The notes under the pieces were generated by a model that saw only the letters and a list, made by a program, of their open reading frames with translations, was not told the origin of the DNA and did no database searches. Made by a program: the position numbers and the translations under genes. Below are positions 12,964-22,849 of a DNA stretch of 64,000 bases, one piece after another. The stretch is from Adiantum capillus-veneris (Eukaryota > Streptophyta > Polypodiopsida > Polypodiales > Pteridaceae), in assembly GCA_014529385.2 (NCBI GenBank), contig CM043958.1, forward strand, positions 125,217,817 to 125,281,816, written 5' to 3'. Position 1 is the first letter of the stretch; every line of letters begins with the position of its first letter.

Positions 12964-13750
12964 GTGCTATATAGCACAAAATATGTGCTATATGGCCACA
13001 ACATAGCCATCATCTTCATGGAGTGGGTGGTTATATGCTATGTGCTATATGGTCACAACATAGCCATCATCTTCATGGAGTGGGTGGTTATATGCTATGT
13101 GTGGTTATGTGCTATGTGCTTTATAGTTCAATCTAGGAGCATCATGTTCACAATAGTACCCTCATCTATTTGGAATGTGTGTGATTCTATGCTATGTGCT
13201 TTGTGTGGTTATGTGCTATGTGATACATAGCACAATGGACATGTGTAATATGTGCTATATAGTATACCTGTATGCTATATGCTCACAGTATAGCCCTGAA
13301 GTGTGTGTTAAATATTGATATGTGCTACATAGCACAATCTTTTTATGTGCTATGTGCTAAAAAGTACATTTTGTGCGTTATATGTTCACAATATAGCCCT
13401 GGAGTGTGTGGAATAGTGAATTGTGCTATATAGCACAATCTCTATTTTTGCTATGTGCTACATAGCACATCACTAATTGTGATATGTGCTACATAGCACA
13501 ATATTTGTGCTATATGCTATGTGATATGTCTCATATAGCCCACTGCATATCATATACCCAACAAGATTGTGCTATATAGCATATATAGAGAAAATGTTTG
13601 GGCTATATTTGGTATTTTAAAAAGTCTCTCTGCTATGATCTACAATGCATACTCTATGTAGCACTTATAGCACATTATACTTGGACTGTGCTATGTGCTA
13701 TATAGCACAATGCATATCATATACCACATCAAGATTGTGTTTATAGCATA
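12964..13750. repeat. TGTGCTA(T/C)ATAGCACA palindrome array
   Basis: At least six full or near-full copies of the 16-bp palindrome occur (for example 12964, 13424, near 13455, 13485 and 13688), separated by half-sites TGTGCTAT or ATAGCACA. A 57-bp tandem duplication is present at 12984-13040 and 13041-13097. The motif recurs in the G2-G3 spacer. Confidence 0.8.
13143..13248 (+). repeat. Dispersed repeat copy 1 (about 105 bp)
   Basis: From CATGTTCACAATAGTA to ACAATGGACATGTGTAA this block matches 18501-18605 in the same orientation with few differences. One copy lies in the G2 intron, the other in the G2-G3 spacer. Confidence 0.85.
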
Positions 13751-13884
13751 TAGAGTAAGTGCTTGTCTTATATGTGGTATTGCAAATAAGGGATAAGATT
13801 CACGCTGCATATTCTTTTCAGCAATCTGCTTTTGTTGGGTTATTGAGACTTAAATTAGATGTGTTGTCTTCTTTGTTTCACAGG

Positions 13885-14261
13885 CACTACTTGCAGAAGT
13901 AGAGACCAACATAGCACAGGAATCAGAGCACTTTAAATTTTGTGTTACCATGGAGAGACTTCACATAACGTGGGAGCTAGTTTGATGAAGCCTTTTCCTC
14001 CTGTGGATTTTAAGCAGAGCATTAGCGAGGTGGCACTTAATGGGTTCTACCATTGTGTAGGATGTGGATTCCCGTTCGATGCCGGAAGCTTGGATGTATT
14101 CTCCCTGCCTTGCACCCATGTGTACCATATGCTATGCTTCGCGCATGTATGTAGGGACTATGGCTATTGTGTTGCACTAGATTGCAACATGTCTGTTCCC
14201 CCTAGAGAAAAGCATATGATTGGTCTGAAGGTGAAGAGTGAGATGAAAGAATCAAGTGCAG
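13885..14261 (+). pseudogene. G2 exon 2: end of coiled coil and RING-like zinc finger
   Basis: The coiled-coil frame continues from the acceptor for 33 codons and then meets TGA near 13984. A different frame, open from about 13940, encodes FYHCVGCGFPFDAG, then LPCTHVYHMLCFAHVC and a final Cys pair (CVALDC). This Cys-x2-Cys … Cys-x-His-x2-His-x2-Cys … Cys pattern is RING-like, so a zinc-binding domain, possibly an E3-ligase type, is likely. The switch of frame between the two parts indicates a one-base indel near 13975-13985. The exon ends at GCAG/GTAGGC. Confidence 0.55.
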
Positions 14262-14341
14262 GTAGGCACTGTGTCACTACTATTGCAGGCCCACTTTCCA
14301 TTGGTAGTTTAAACTCTTGCATTTAATGAAATCATTTGCAG

Positions 14342-14410
14342 GTACAGACATTGCAGCAGAAACCTGTATACAAGAATCATTGAGGACAAAAACAGAGAGA
14401 GTCTCTACGT
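14342..14410 (+). CDS. G2 probable short exon 3
   Basis: An 80-bp intron (14262-14341, GTAGGC…TTTGCAG) would join the zinc-finger exon in frame to about 22 codons (GTDIAAETCIQESL…), which reach TAG at 14408-14410. The small intron has consensus ends. Whether the frame stops here or splices onward at the nearby GTAGCC is not decidable. Confidence 0.4.
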
Positions 14411-14528
14411 AGCCCACTGGTAGGTACCAAAATCAGTATTTATGTGTGTATTTTGGGATACTCCAAGTGAGACTTTGTAAATAGATTGCTTTGTAGAACA
14501 ATCATCGCATGCTTGCTCCAACAAGACG

Positions 14529-14954
14529 ATGCATTCCACAAGGAAGAATGGTCTGATTACCCCAGGGATGCAGCCAGGCCTTGAAGCGGAGTCTACCCGC
14601 AGGATGCAGCTAGCCCTTGAAGCGGAGTCTGCCGTAGGGGATGCAGTACGTGGAGTAGTTGAAGACATCTTGATGGCAAAGTCTTCTGCAATCAAATCAC
14701 CTAGGATACAACTAACTCCAAGAAGGTTGTTGCGTTCTCCGTTGAGTGCCAAAGCATCACCAAGTGTGGACACTAGAGATGATGCATCAGATGAGGCAGT
14801 TGCAGATGTGGTGAAAGCAACACCCCCTCCAGCGGGGAAGAAGCCAACACCAAAGCGCAAGAAATCGACTCCCAAGAACTTAGGTGGAAGTCCCACAATG
14901 GATATACCTCTTGATTCATTTAGGAAGAGAAAGAAACCAAATGCAAAGCAATGA
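14529..14954 (+). CDS. G2 basic segment with NLS-like clusters
   Basis: An open frame of 141 codons whose composition fits a disordered nuclear region: PRRLLRSPLSAKASPS, then KKPTPKRKKSTPKN and a terminal SFRKRKKPNAKQ. It starts with a short Glu-Ser-rich duplication (GLEAESTRRM / ALEAESAVGD). No enzyme motif is present. It lies between the zinc finger and the repeat regions of G2 on the same strand, so I treat it as part of the same gene; the exon borders were not resolved. Confidence 0.45.
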   Translation: MHSTRKNGLITPGMQPGLEAESTRRMQLALEAESAVGDAVRGVVEDILMAKSSAIKSPRIQLTPRRLLRSPLSAKASPSVDTRDDASDEAVADVVKATPPPAGKKPTPKRKKSTPKNLGGSPTMDIPLDSFRKRKKPNAKQ

Positions 14955-15168
14955 GTGTGTTTTTTTTGTAACTTCATGCAATTAGAAGATGTCTTTAGAA
15001 GGCATGTGCAATCCATTGCACCCCTATTGTATCCATGCTCATTGATGAATCAAGTGTTGGAATTTGTTAGTGACATGTCTCTTAATTCTTTGCATCGAGT
15101 AGTTGCAAACTATTTGATTTATTTTATGTACATGTTTAGTAATATGTTTCTACTTTCTCTTGTCGTAG
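14955..15168 (+). other. Probable intron of G2
   Basis: AT-rich, T-rich sequence between two coding-like segments, ending in a good acceptor (TTTCTACTTTCTCTTGTCGTAG at 15147-15168). No clear donor was found directly after the stop at 14954. Confidence 0.35.
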
Positions 15169-15521
15169 ATAATCAAGAAGCCGAAAAAAGAGGAACTTGC
15201 ATGAGACGCACTTGCTCTTCAGGGTTTCTAGATGAGGGGTCTGTAGGTTCACTGACTCAATCTTATCCTGTGAAGAATCCAAGAAGGGGTGCTATAGATT
15301 CCAGGGGGGTTACAGGCAAAAAAAAAGTGTCTTTTGATACAGTTGAGGGGTCTGTAGATTCACTGGCTCAGTCTTATCCTGTGAAGAATCCAAGAGGGGG
15401 TGCTACAGCTTCCAGGGGGGTTACAGGCAAAAAAAAAGAGTCTTTTGATACAGTTGATCCCTGCACACCTACTAGTACTGCTGAATTTGTTCCAAATGTG
15501 CCTAATGCAGTTGATGTGTAG
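15169..15521 (+). CDS. G2 segment with two 37-residue tandem repeats
   Basis: The frame opens after the acceptor at 15168. Two 111-bp tandem units (15234-15344 and 15345-15455) encode SxAQSYPVKNPRxGA … SRGVTGKKK … SFDTVEG. The TAG at 15519-15521 is followed without frame change by the Asp/Ala repeats, so it is probably an acquired nonsense codon rather than a true end. Function unknown; likely a disordered linker. Confidence 0.5.
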
Positions 15522-16745
15522 GTTGTGCATGATGATGTGTATACAGACGTTGATCGTGCTAAACTTGAAAAGGGTACATTACCCACCCCCGCCATAGTTG
15601 AATCTGGCACAGATTCCATTGATGATGCTATGGTAGTTGATGCCTGCACAGATGCCATTGCTGATGCTACGCTAGTTGAGGCTTGCACAAATGACATTGT
15701 GGATGCTATGGAAGTTGATGCTCGCACAGATTCTACTGCTGATGGCAATGTTAATGATGGTGGAACAGAAAGTATTGTTCATGCTGTCATAGATGCCCTT
15801 CTTGATGCAGTTGTGGGTATGGATACAGATGCCACTGTTTAATCTGGCACAGATGCCATTGATGATGCTACCACAGTTGATGCCTGCACAGATGCCATTG
15901 TTGATGCTACGGTAGTTGATGCCTACACAAATGACATTGTGGATGCTATGGAAGTTGATGCTCGCACAGATGATGCTGCTGATGGAAATGTTCATGATGG
16001 TGGAACAGAAAGTATTGTTCATGTTGTCATAGATGCCCTTCTTGATGCAGTTGTGGCTATGGGTACAGATGCCAGTGTTGAATCTAGCACAAATGCCATT
16101 GATGATGCTACCACAGTTGATGCCTGCACAGATGCCATTGATGATGCTACCACAGTTGATGCCTGCACAGATGCCATTGATGATGCTACCACAATTGATG
16201 CCTACAAAAATGACATTTTGGATGCTATGGAAGTTGATGCTATCATAGATACTGCTGCTGATGGCAATGTTAATGATGGTGGAACAGAAAGTATTGTTCA
16301 TGCTTTCATGGATTCCCTTCTTGATGCGGTTGTGCCTACGGGTACAGATGCCATTGTTGAGGATACCAGAGGCATGGGTGAGGAGGTCCTCATTGAGAGA
16401 GAAGTTGGAACACGTGAGAAGTGGGTGCAAGTGATGTCACAGCTCAAGCCGAGGTGTTATGTCCAAGTGATGCAGCTGATGACATTGTTGATGCAAAGGA
16501 GACAAAGGGTACAGATGCCACTGTTGAAGATATGGGAGGCTTGGGTGAGGAAGAGCTCACTAAGAGAGTACTTGGAATAGGCTCAACAGTGGGTAACAGT
16601 GATGTCGTGGCTTCTGCCGACACAGTTTAGGCATACGAAATATCAGTTCAATCGGGAGAGGCAATGGGAGAAGTTCTCCTGGCTGCTACGGACATGAAAG
16701 AGGCAAATACACATAATACAACTGAGGCATGTATAGAGCAAAACA
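15522..16745 (+). pseudogene. G2 Asp/Ala-rich repeat region, frame-broken
   Basis: The same frame continues from 15522 with units of 240 bp starting at 15603, 15843 and 16083; the third carries one extra 36-bp subunit. Each encodes strings such as DAIDDATTVDACTDAI and ADGNVNDGGTESIVHA. A TAA at 15840-15842 ends unit 1 where units 2 and 3 read GAA, a G-to-T change. Frameshifts follow near 16415 and again before 16746. A SQSGEAMGE block seen near 16650 is repeated near 16797. An acidic, low-complexity spacer in front of the phosphatase-like domain. Confidence 0.55.
15603..16358 (+). repeat. 240-bp coding tandem repeat (3 units)
   Basis: Units start at 15603, 15843 and 16083 with exact 240-bp spacing and few substitutions. 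The last is expanded by one 36-bp submotif (TDAIDDATTVDAC). The antisense frame is also open because of the repeat, but I consider it a shadow. Confidence 0.9.
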
Positions 16746-17774
16746 ATGAGGCAGGGAAAGGCGCAGAGGGCAGTGCCCACTGATAGAGCATCTCAATCGG
16801 GAGAGGCAATGGGAGAACATTTCATGGCTGCTGTGGGCACGAAAGAGGCAGTTGCACATGATACAACTGAGTCTTGTACATATCCCACTGTTGGGAATAC
16901 CAAAGGTAAATGTCCAGAGGTCCCTATGGGTCAAGCGGCTGCTACAGATATAGATGAGGCAGGTACAAAGAATGCTGATAAAGAGGCCAAAAATGGACAT
17001 GAATATGAGAGGCAAGAGAGGCCGTGTCTTGTGGTAATGCCACTACAGATTGTTGCACTGCCTCCTGCGTCTTTTGAGGACAAGAAGAGAAGGGACAATT
17101 TATGCATCATACTGGATGTGAATGGGCTTCTCATAAGGAGGTATAAGGTCTCCTTCTACAAAGGAATAGCGAGAAGCAGTATTCCTGATTGGGAAAGATC
17201 AAGGTATCAGGTAGTCACTGCGCCAAATGCTACAGGAAAGATGCAATTTTAATATGTGGTCAGGCCCAATGCATCAATCTTTTTGCATGCACTGCTGCAA
17301 AGAGCACAAGTTTCACTATGGAGCTGCATGACCTAGGACAATCTAGCACTTTCTTTGAGTGCATGCTTCCCTAGGCTGAACAAACAGCATTTCCTCGATA
17401 TTATCGGTCAAGAGGGGTGTACAGAGGCGAGCTTCAATCTAAATGAAGTTCCTGGGATCCCTCCATGTAGAGATAACGCAAAGCCCATATTTTTCAAGTG
17501 TTTGAAAGACTTTTGGAAGCACCATCCTAAGTTCAACTGTGATAATACACTAGTGGTGGATGACACACTCTACAAGTGTCTGCTCAACCCTCCCGGTACT
17601 TGTGTCTGTCCTACTTCATTTGAACCAGCAGATAATTGTCAGTCCCCAATTTACCTGGTTAGCACATTGTTCCCTTGGTTAGTAAAGTGGACAGTCTCAC
17701 CCAGCCATAATGCTTATGCAAAGATGAACCAGTTTGTGGTTATGGAATCATGTATACAGCATTTTGTGCACTGA
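16746..17774 (+). pseudogene. G2 C-terminal FCP1/NIF-like phosphatase domain, two stops
   Basis: One frame runs from 16746 to TGA 17772-17774 with TAA at 17250-17252 and TAG at 17334-17336. After an acidic linker come ILDVNGLLIRRY (Asp codon at 17115), VVRPNASIFLHAL and SLWSC just past the first stop, then GQEGCT, a PIFFKCLKDFWK block, NTLVVDDTLYK (Asp pair at 17559) and CLLNPPGTC. This is the order of the FCP1-homology/NLI-interacting-factor domain of the HAD phosphatases. The first motif is DxNGL rather than DxDGT, as in a plant subgroup that may lack activity. Both stops are compatible with lost Gln codons. Confidence 0.75.
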
Positions 17775-18652
17775 ATGTACTTGCTATTACTATACAAAAA
17801 ATTGACTTGTTCACAGTTCTCTAAACTTAATGATTGAATGATGTAATTTTATTTTGGTGATATGATGTAATTTTATTTTGTTGATATGATGTTGTCATAC
17901 TCTGATAGAGTCCTGCTACATGGCACACATAATAGCATAGATAGGACCATCGGGCTATTATTACACATAGTTATGCTATATAGCACTCATAATGCAAGAA
18001 ATACTATGACATAATAGCATAGATAGGGAGATTGGCCTCTTATTACACACACTTACGCTATATGGCACACATAGTGCTCTCAATATGTAATATAGCTCTT
18101 TCACATACCACACATCATATCATAGATAGGAACATTGTGCTATGTGATACACACACTTTTACTGTATAGCACACATGTTGCTATCTTACTACAATAGAGT
18201 CCTTTTATAGCATAGACAGGGACATTGGGCTATACACACACTTGTACAATATAGCACACATAATAGCGTAGGTAGAGACAATGGACTATCTTGACACATT
18301 ACTTGGCTACATATCACATATAGTAGCATGTACACAACTCCATAACACCCAATGGGTAGCTATTCATAAGAGTGAGATGATTGTAAGAATGAGACATGTT
18401 TACCTGAAATTCATCAAGGAAGTGAATGGGATGCTCTTGATAATGTTTTCTTCCCAATCGTTTCCGACAAATATCTTGGCTAAATTTTTTCAAGGTGCAA
18501 CATGTTCACAATAGTAACCTCATTATCTGAAATGTGTGTGATTCTATGCTATGTGCTCCGTGTGGTTGTGTGCTATGTGATACATAGCACAATGGACATG
18601 TGTAAGGAGGTACTGAATGGTGAAGGCATAATATAAGCCTGTTAAATAGGTA
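17775..18652. repeat. G2-G3 spacer with TATAGCACA repeats
   Basis: Convergent genes end on either side. 17900-18290 is made of diverged units containing TATAGCACACATAATAGCATAGATAGG. 18501-18605 is the second copy of the dispersed 105-bp block of the G2 intron. No coding frame is supported; the short plus frame at 18281-18514 has no recognisable feature. Confidence 0.6.
18501..18605 (+). repeat. Dispersed repeat copy 2
   Basis: Direct copy of 13143-13248, with the same order of TGTGATTCTATGCTATGTGCT, TACATAGCACAATGG and ACATGTGTAA. Confidence 0.85.
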
Positions 18653-20310
18653 TCATGCTGCTTCATAGGGCATGGCATTGTAAATGGTTTCATGTAGTTC
18701 CGGAGATAAATAATATGTCTTTGAGGTAGCATCTACCAAAGGCATGTCAAACTTGATTGCCCGAACAAGGTGAGAGTACAGGTTAGTAACTCCCCTATCA
18801 TCAAGTAGAGTGTAGTGATTTGGGTCCCCGTCTTGCTGTTGATAATAACACCCTGTGACAACATAAGTGTTTTAATCACATTTGTTTTTCCACTTATCTC
18901 TTAAGATGCAATCTGTCATCCACTTTCTCTTTGTACATATCAAAAGAAAGAACTCTACACCTTCTGCATTGCCAGCGTCTGCATTGACTGCAAAGTTATC
19001 ACTTTCAATGAGATACTTACTCAGCATATCCTGGGATCCCTCAAACATTGCAGCTTCATCTTCTGGTACCTCAGTCTCTTCTGCTACCTCAGAGAGTGGT
19101 TTCAATGCCTTATGTGTCCACTTGCCTGCACATGATTTGCTGGAACAAGTCCTCCAATGGCCCTTCATGCAAGCATCACAAAAACAAGAAAGTCGCCTAG
19201 TCCTTAATTGAGTAGGATCATGACGGCAAAATCCTGAAATGCAATGGAGTGATCGATATCCTGGTACTCTCTCACAACCCCATAGATTAGACCTGTCCAC
19301 TTCTATCTCTTTTACTAGCCAAAATTTCTTGTTTATAGTAGGACCTGCTTTAGTGGATTGTGCATAAGAGCTACATGCAGCATTGGACATTGTTCTCGTA
19401 AAAAATGCAACCACGTCTGTAGCTTGCCTAAGAACAACTCCATTACTCTTGAGTTGTTCATGTGTAAGGGCTCTCTTTATCACAGCGCCAACGCCATCAT
19501 GCTCCCCCTTGCCATGGCCAGAGCCAAAAAAATTCCATGTCATCTCTGTACCTGTTAGTTGGTAATATCTAGCAACAAAGTAAAATGGCCTTGCAGCCTT
19601 GAATTGCGAGGCTGCACCATCTGACCACACCCAGTGCTTCTTGAAATTCAGCCCCTGGTCTTTAAGCCACTGATCACAAAGAAGAAAACAATGCTGGACA
19701 AATAGCGTATCATGTTGCCTATCATCGGAGATGTAGAAATGCATATGCTTGATAATACTGTCATCTTCGTTGTCACGCATGTACGTTATGTGAACAAGGA
19801 TGGTGTATTGATCTGTATGCCAATGCATGGATTGTACTTCATTTTGCTCTTTGAACGAGTAATTTTCAGCAAAGTGTACTACATATATAATGGTATCTGA
19901 TGGAAACACCTTCAAACATTCTCTGTATTAATGTGCCTGCCATCTGTAAGTGAAATTGTGCTCGATGAAGATTCTGATGTCGTCTTTTATCCTCCATGTC
20001 AGCTCACTTAAAGCCACCTGTTTGAGTGACAACATCTTTCTCTTACTTAGACCATGCTTAGTTTGAACTTTAATGTCCTCGAAGACTTGCAGTGGAACTG
20101 TCTTTGTCATCTCTGCAAGTTCTCGTGGACAAAGGCTGAGCTTTTCCACACCACAGTTTTTGGATTGGCCCATCAAGCAGGTATGTTTACGGAACATATC
20201 CCCCTCAGCCTTTGTACATACGCATGATTCCCACAACTTCGTGATCCCTGAAAACGAGTGCTCAATGGCAAGACATTCTGCATTCACCCCATCATAGTCG
20301 TGAAAGATGA
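18653..20310 (-). pseudogene. G3: transposase-like SDG/GKGEHDG protein, two stops
   Basis: A single minus-strand frame runs from about 20310 to TGA 18653-18655 (about 550 codons), broken by TAA at 19928-19930 and 18872-18874. Counting from the codon at 19915, it has an ISDDRQHD block near residue 63, WSDGAASQFK at 97-106, WNFFGSGHGKGEHDG at 127-141 and a Cys cluster SCFCDACMKGHWRTC. These motifs define an uncharacterised family I recall from animals and seed-free plants; acidic residues in these blocks could form an RNase H-fold (DDE) active site, which is inference. The final segment (LLDDRG…NLYSHLVRAIKFDMP) follows the second stop. Both TAAs fit lost CAA codons. The 5' end abuts the RNase H of element F. 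Confidence 0.6.
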
Positions 20311-20939
20311 TCTGCTCTTTGGTGTGTGGTTCCCTTTTTTACGACCACCGTGAAGTCAAAGTCAAGCAGCAGTATAAACCAACAAACAATTCTTCCAGTG
20401 TTGCAAGGTTTGTTTACTAGATATAGCAGTGCTTGGTGATCCACAAAGAAGACAAACTTGTTTGCTAGAAGATAGTGTCTAAATTTCTTGACAGCATAGA
20501 TCATTCCCAGGCCTTCTCTTTTCGTAGTGGTATAATTTCTCTCTATGTTGTTTAGTTGCTGACTAGAGTAGAAAATGGGAAAATCCATATTCTTCTCTCT
20601 TGTCTGAGCTAATATGCACCCGATGGCATAGGCTGATGCATCCACATGGACATGAAAGATTTTGCTCTAGTCAGGGGCTTGCAAAATTGGAGCCGAAACT
20701 AATTTCTGCTTCTAGTTTTGGAAAGCCTGCTCACATTCCTCCATCCATTTGAACTTAGTTATGAGGGCGTACAATGGCTTAGCTATTGCAACATACATAT
20801 ATATAAGACACCTGTAGTATCCGCAATGCCCTATAAATGCTTGCACTTCTTTTACCTTCATTGGTCTCGGTAGTGCAGCAATTATTTTTACCTTTTCTTG
20901 ATCAATTGAAATTTCACTTTTGGACACAATGTGGCCCAA
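20292..20939 (-). pseudogene. Element F RT thumb and RNase H
   Basis: 20939-20712 encodes the connection motif GHIVSKSEISIDQEKV and QAFIGHCGYYRCLI. 20645-20292 encodes MDASAYAIGCILAQ (first catalytic Asp), TTTKREGLGMIYAVKKFRHY (Glu), FVDHQALLYLV (Asp) and the end motif ADHLSRL. This is a standard Ty3 RNase H. A stop and a frame change separate it from the thumb. The last 20 bases overlap a plausible start of G3 in another frame. Confidence 0.75.
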
Positions 20940-20944
20940 GATTT

Positions 20945-21521
20945 TACGTTGTCTAACTATGAAGATGCATTTTTTTTGGGTTTAAGAAAATACGATACGT
21001 TCTGTTTTTTTCAAAGACTTTTCCCAGATGAGTGATCTGGTTACTTTGTCAATGGAAATGAACACAAAGATCATCCATGTAGACCTCCAAAAATGGTATG
21101 AGATATTCTTTGAATGCGTGGCTCATTAGTCTTTGAAATGTAGTCGGGGCATTGGTTAAGCCGAAAGGCATTACCCTATAGGCAAATACACCCCACTCTG
21201 TTGCAAAAGCTACCTTATGCCAATCTTCCGCTTTAATCTCATCAACTGGTTGTAGCCTCAGAGCCCATCCAAGAAACTATAGGCCTCTTTCCCTGTTACC
21301 CTCTCAATAACATGATCGATTATTGGCATCGGATAGTTATCCCTGATGGTGGATGCATTTACCTGTTTGAGGTTTACACAGACACACGGTTTGCCATTCT
21401 TTTTGGGTACCACCACAATCGGGGACACCCAATCGGTGTGCTCAATCTCGTAGATAAACTCAGTGTCCTTCAATTTGCCTATCTCCTCCTTAATTTTCTT
21501 GGCAAAAGTTTCATTATACAT
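20945..21521 (-). pseudogene. Element F reverse transcriptase with YMDD
   Basis: 21521-21258 carries HTDWVSPIVVVPKKNGK and CVNLKQVNASTIRDNYPMP. A disrupted stretch is followed by the frame with [20 protein letters not shown] and the catalytic YMDD at 21070-21081, then two or more stops. The fold order (fingers, palm) is that of Ty3 RT. The catalytic core codons survive, but the frame is broken at several points, so it cannot be functional. Confidence 0.75.
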
Positions 21522-22849
21522 GTAAGGACATTGTTTGCGTGGTCTGGCATCACTCTTAAGGGGAATTGTGGTGCTGAGAGATCTTAGGATCTATCCTCTT
21601 TAGATCTGTGTATGACCATGCAAAGACATCTTTATATCGTCTGACCGTATCGACTAGAAGTTTCTCTTCTTCTTCAGTAAGGTCCATGGCAATGTATGTC
21701 GGTTTAGGCTCCTCTAAGTTGATGCATTTGGTGTTTTCACACCCATCATATAAAATTCCTGGTTCTTTGGGATCTCATTTGGGTTTTTGCACCACGATCT
21801 TCCTATCTTGAATGGTATACTTCTTATAGTGGGAAGGTGCATCAAATTTATCATCATTTGATTCCTCATTAGTTTCCATTTTTATTGTTCAAACTTCCTT
21901 CAAGGCTTGCTTCAATTCATTGTATTTGACTTTGCACTCCATTTTGGACAACTTAATCGATTTTTTGGTATTTTTCTCTTTTTCTGGTTCTTGTGTGTTT
22001 GCTTTTTTTAATTTGTTTTTGGTTGAGTCAAGTTTCATGTATTTCTTTGATATCCTGTCCTTGAGGCAGTTAGTCGCTTCTACTAATCTTAAGTACTGTG
22101 TTTTGTCAGTTAATAGAGGTACTAACTCCTCATTGTGCTTGTTTTGGTTGTTTCTGTGTTTATCTCGATACCTGCATTGTCATCGAGGGTTTTGGTTTGG
22201 GAAATCATAGTAGATCACCCGTCGATCCTTTCGTTTGATTCTCTGACATGAGCTACTAGACATCTCCTCATCCGCGTTATCCTCTAACATCTTATCAGTT
22301 GAGTCTTCGAAATATCCTTCATCCGTTTGGTCAAGGTCTCTTACAGAGATTTCATCCACTATGCGTCAGCACTCAGCCACCCCATCCTTGTCAATAACTT
22401 CCCCCTCTGTCTTCGGAGTTAGGCTGATACCCATCATCTGGAATGGAACGATATCATACCCCTTCCTCGTCACAAAAGTTCGTGAGGGTCACATAGTTTA
22501 CACAAACATCAAGAGTAGCTAGTATTTGTTGCCATCCAAAAGGTTCAAACATGTCTTCTAGAAAAGGCTCTGGTATGTATGCCTCGTCTTGTAGAATCCT
22601 ATCAAGAATGCAATTTTCCTTTTTTAGATTTCCACATTCCGAAGCTTCTCCTGTCCACTGGTGAGCTTTGTTCTGTAGCCAAGCCGGTATTCCTCCTTCC
22701 TGGGCAGTTGTGTAATGCAAGCCTTTTCCTTGGGTTCTTTCTACGTCTCTATAGCTATGATCTCTGACACTAATTTTTGTATTGACATCCTTGTTCCTGA
22801 GATAGATATAGTCGTAGCCCCAATCTTGCACCATTTTGAGCTGATGCAT
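21522..22849 (-). pseudogene. Element F protease C-terminus and PR-RT linker
   Basis: 22849-22454 continues the protease/RT linker (motif VQDWGYDYIYL) straight after the insertion point of element B. Frames with frequent stops follow to about 21600, ending in RRYKDVFAWSYTDLK and RIDPKISQH, a linker characteristic of plant Ty3 elements. The frame open upstream of 22849 belongs to the LTR of element B, not to F. Confidence 0.6.
22845..22849. repeat. Target-site duplication TGCAT (left)
   Basis: Identical to 42567-42571 on the other side of element B; five bases, as expected of Ty3 integrase. Confidence 0.9.

Larger units (their letters stand above)
12836..13884 (+). other. Probable G2 intron filled with TGTGCTAT repeats
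   Basis: The donor is AAG/GTGCAT and the acceptor TTTGTTTCACAG/GCACTA, with a pyrimidine-rich stretch before it; both exons keep phase 0. The intron is built of TGTGCTATATAGCACA-type palindromes. I infer the intron from splice sites and the coiled-coil continuity on both sides; no transcript was seen. Confidence 0.6.
20292..22849 (-). mobile_element. Element F, left part (protease end to RNase H)
   Basis: The 3'-proximal part of a minus-strand Ty3/Gypsy element, continuing from 42572 across the inserted element B. It breaks off right after the RNase H motif ADHLSRL at G3; integrase and the 3' LTR are not in the window. It is severely decayed, but domain order protease, linker, RT, RNase H is intact. 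Confidence 0.8.

Noticed and set aside
12916-13230. 104-codon ORF with 19-residue repeats (HNIAIIFMEW)
   Set aside because: Lies in the probable intron of G2 and arises from a 57-bp duplication inside the TGTGCTAT repeat; no sign of a protein.
15672-16430. Minus-strand 252-codon ORF rich in Asn, Ile, Cys and Gly
   Set aside because: It is the antisense of the 240-bp Asp/Ala repeat; long antisense openness is expected from the repeat.
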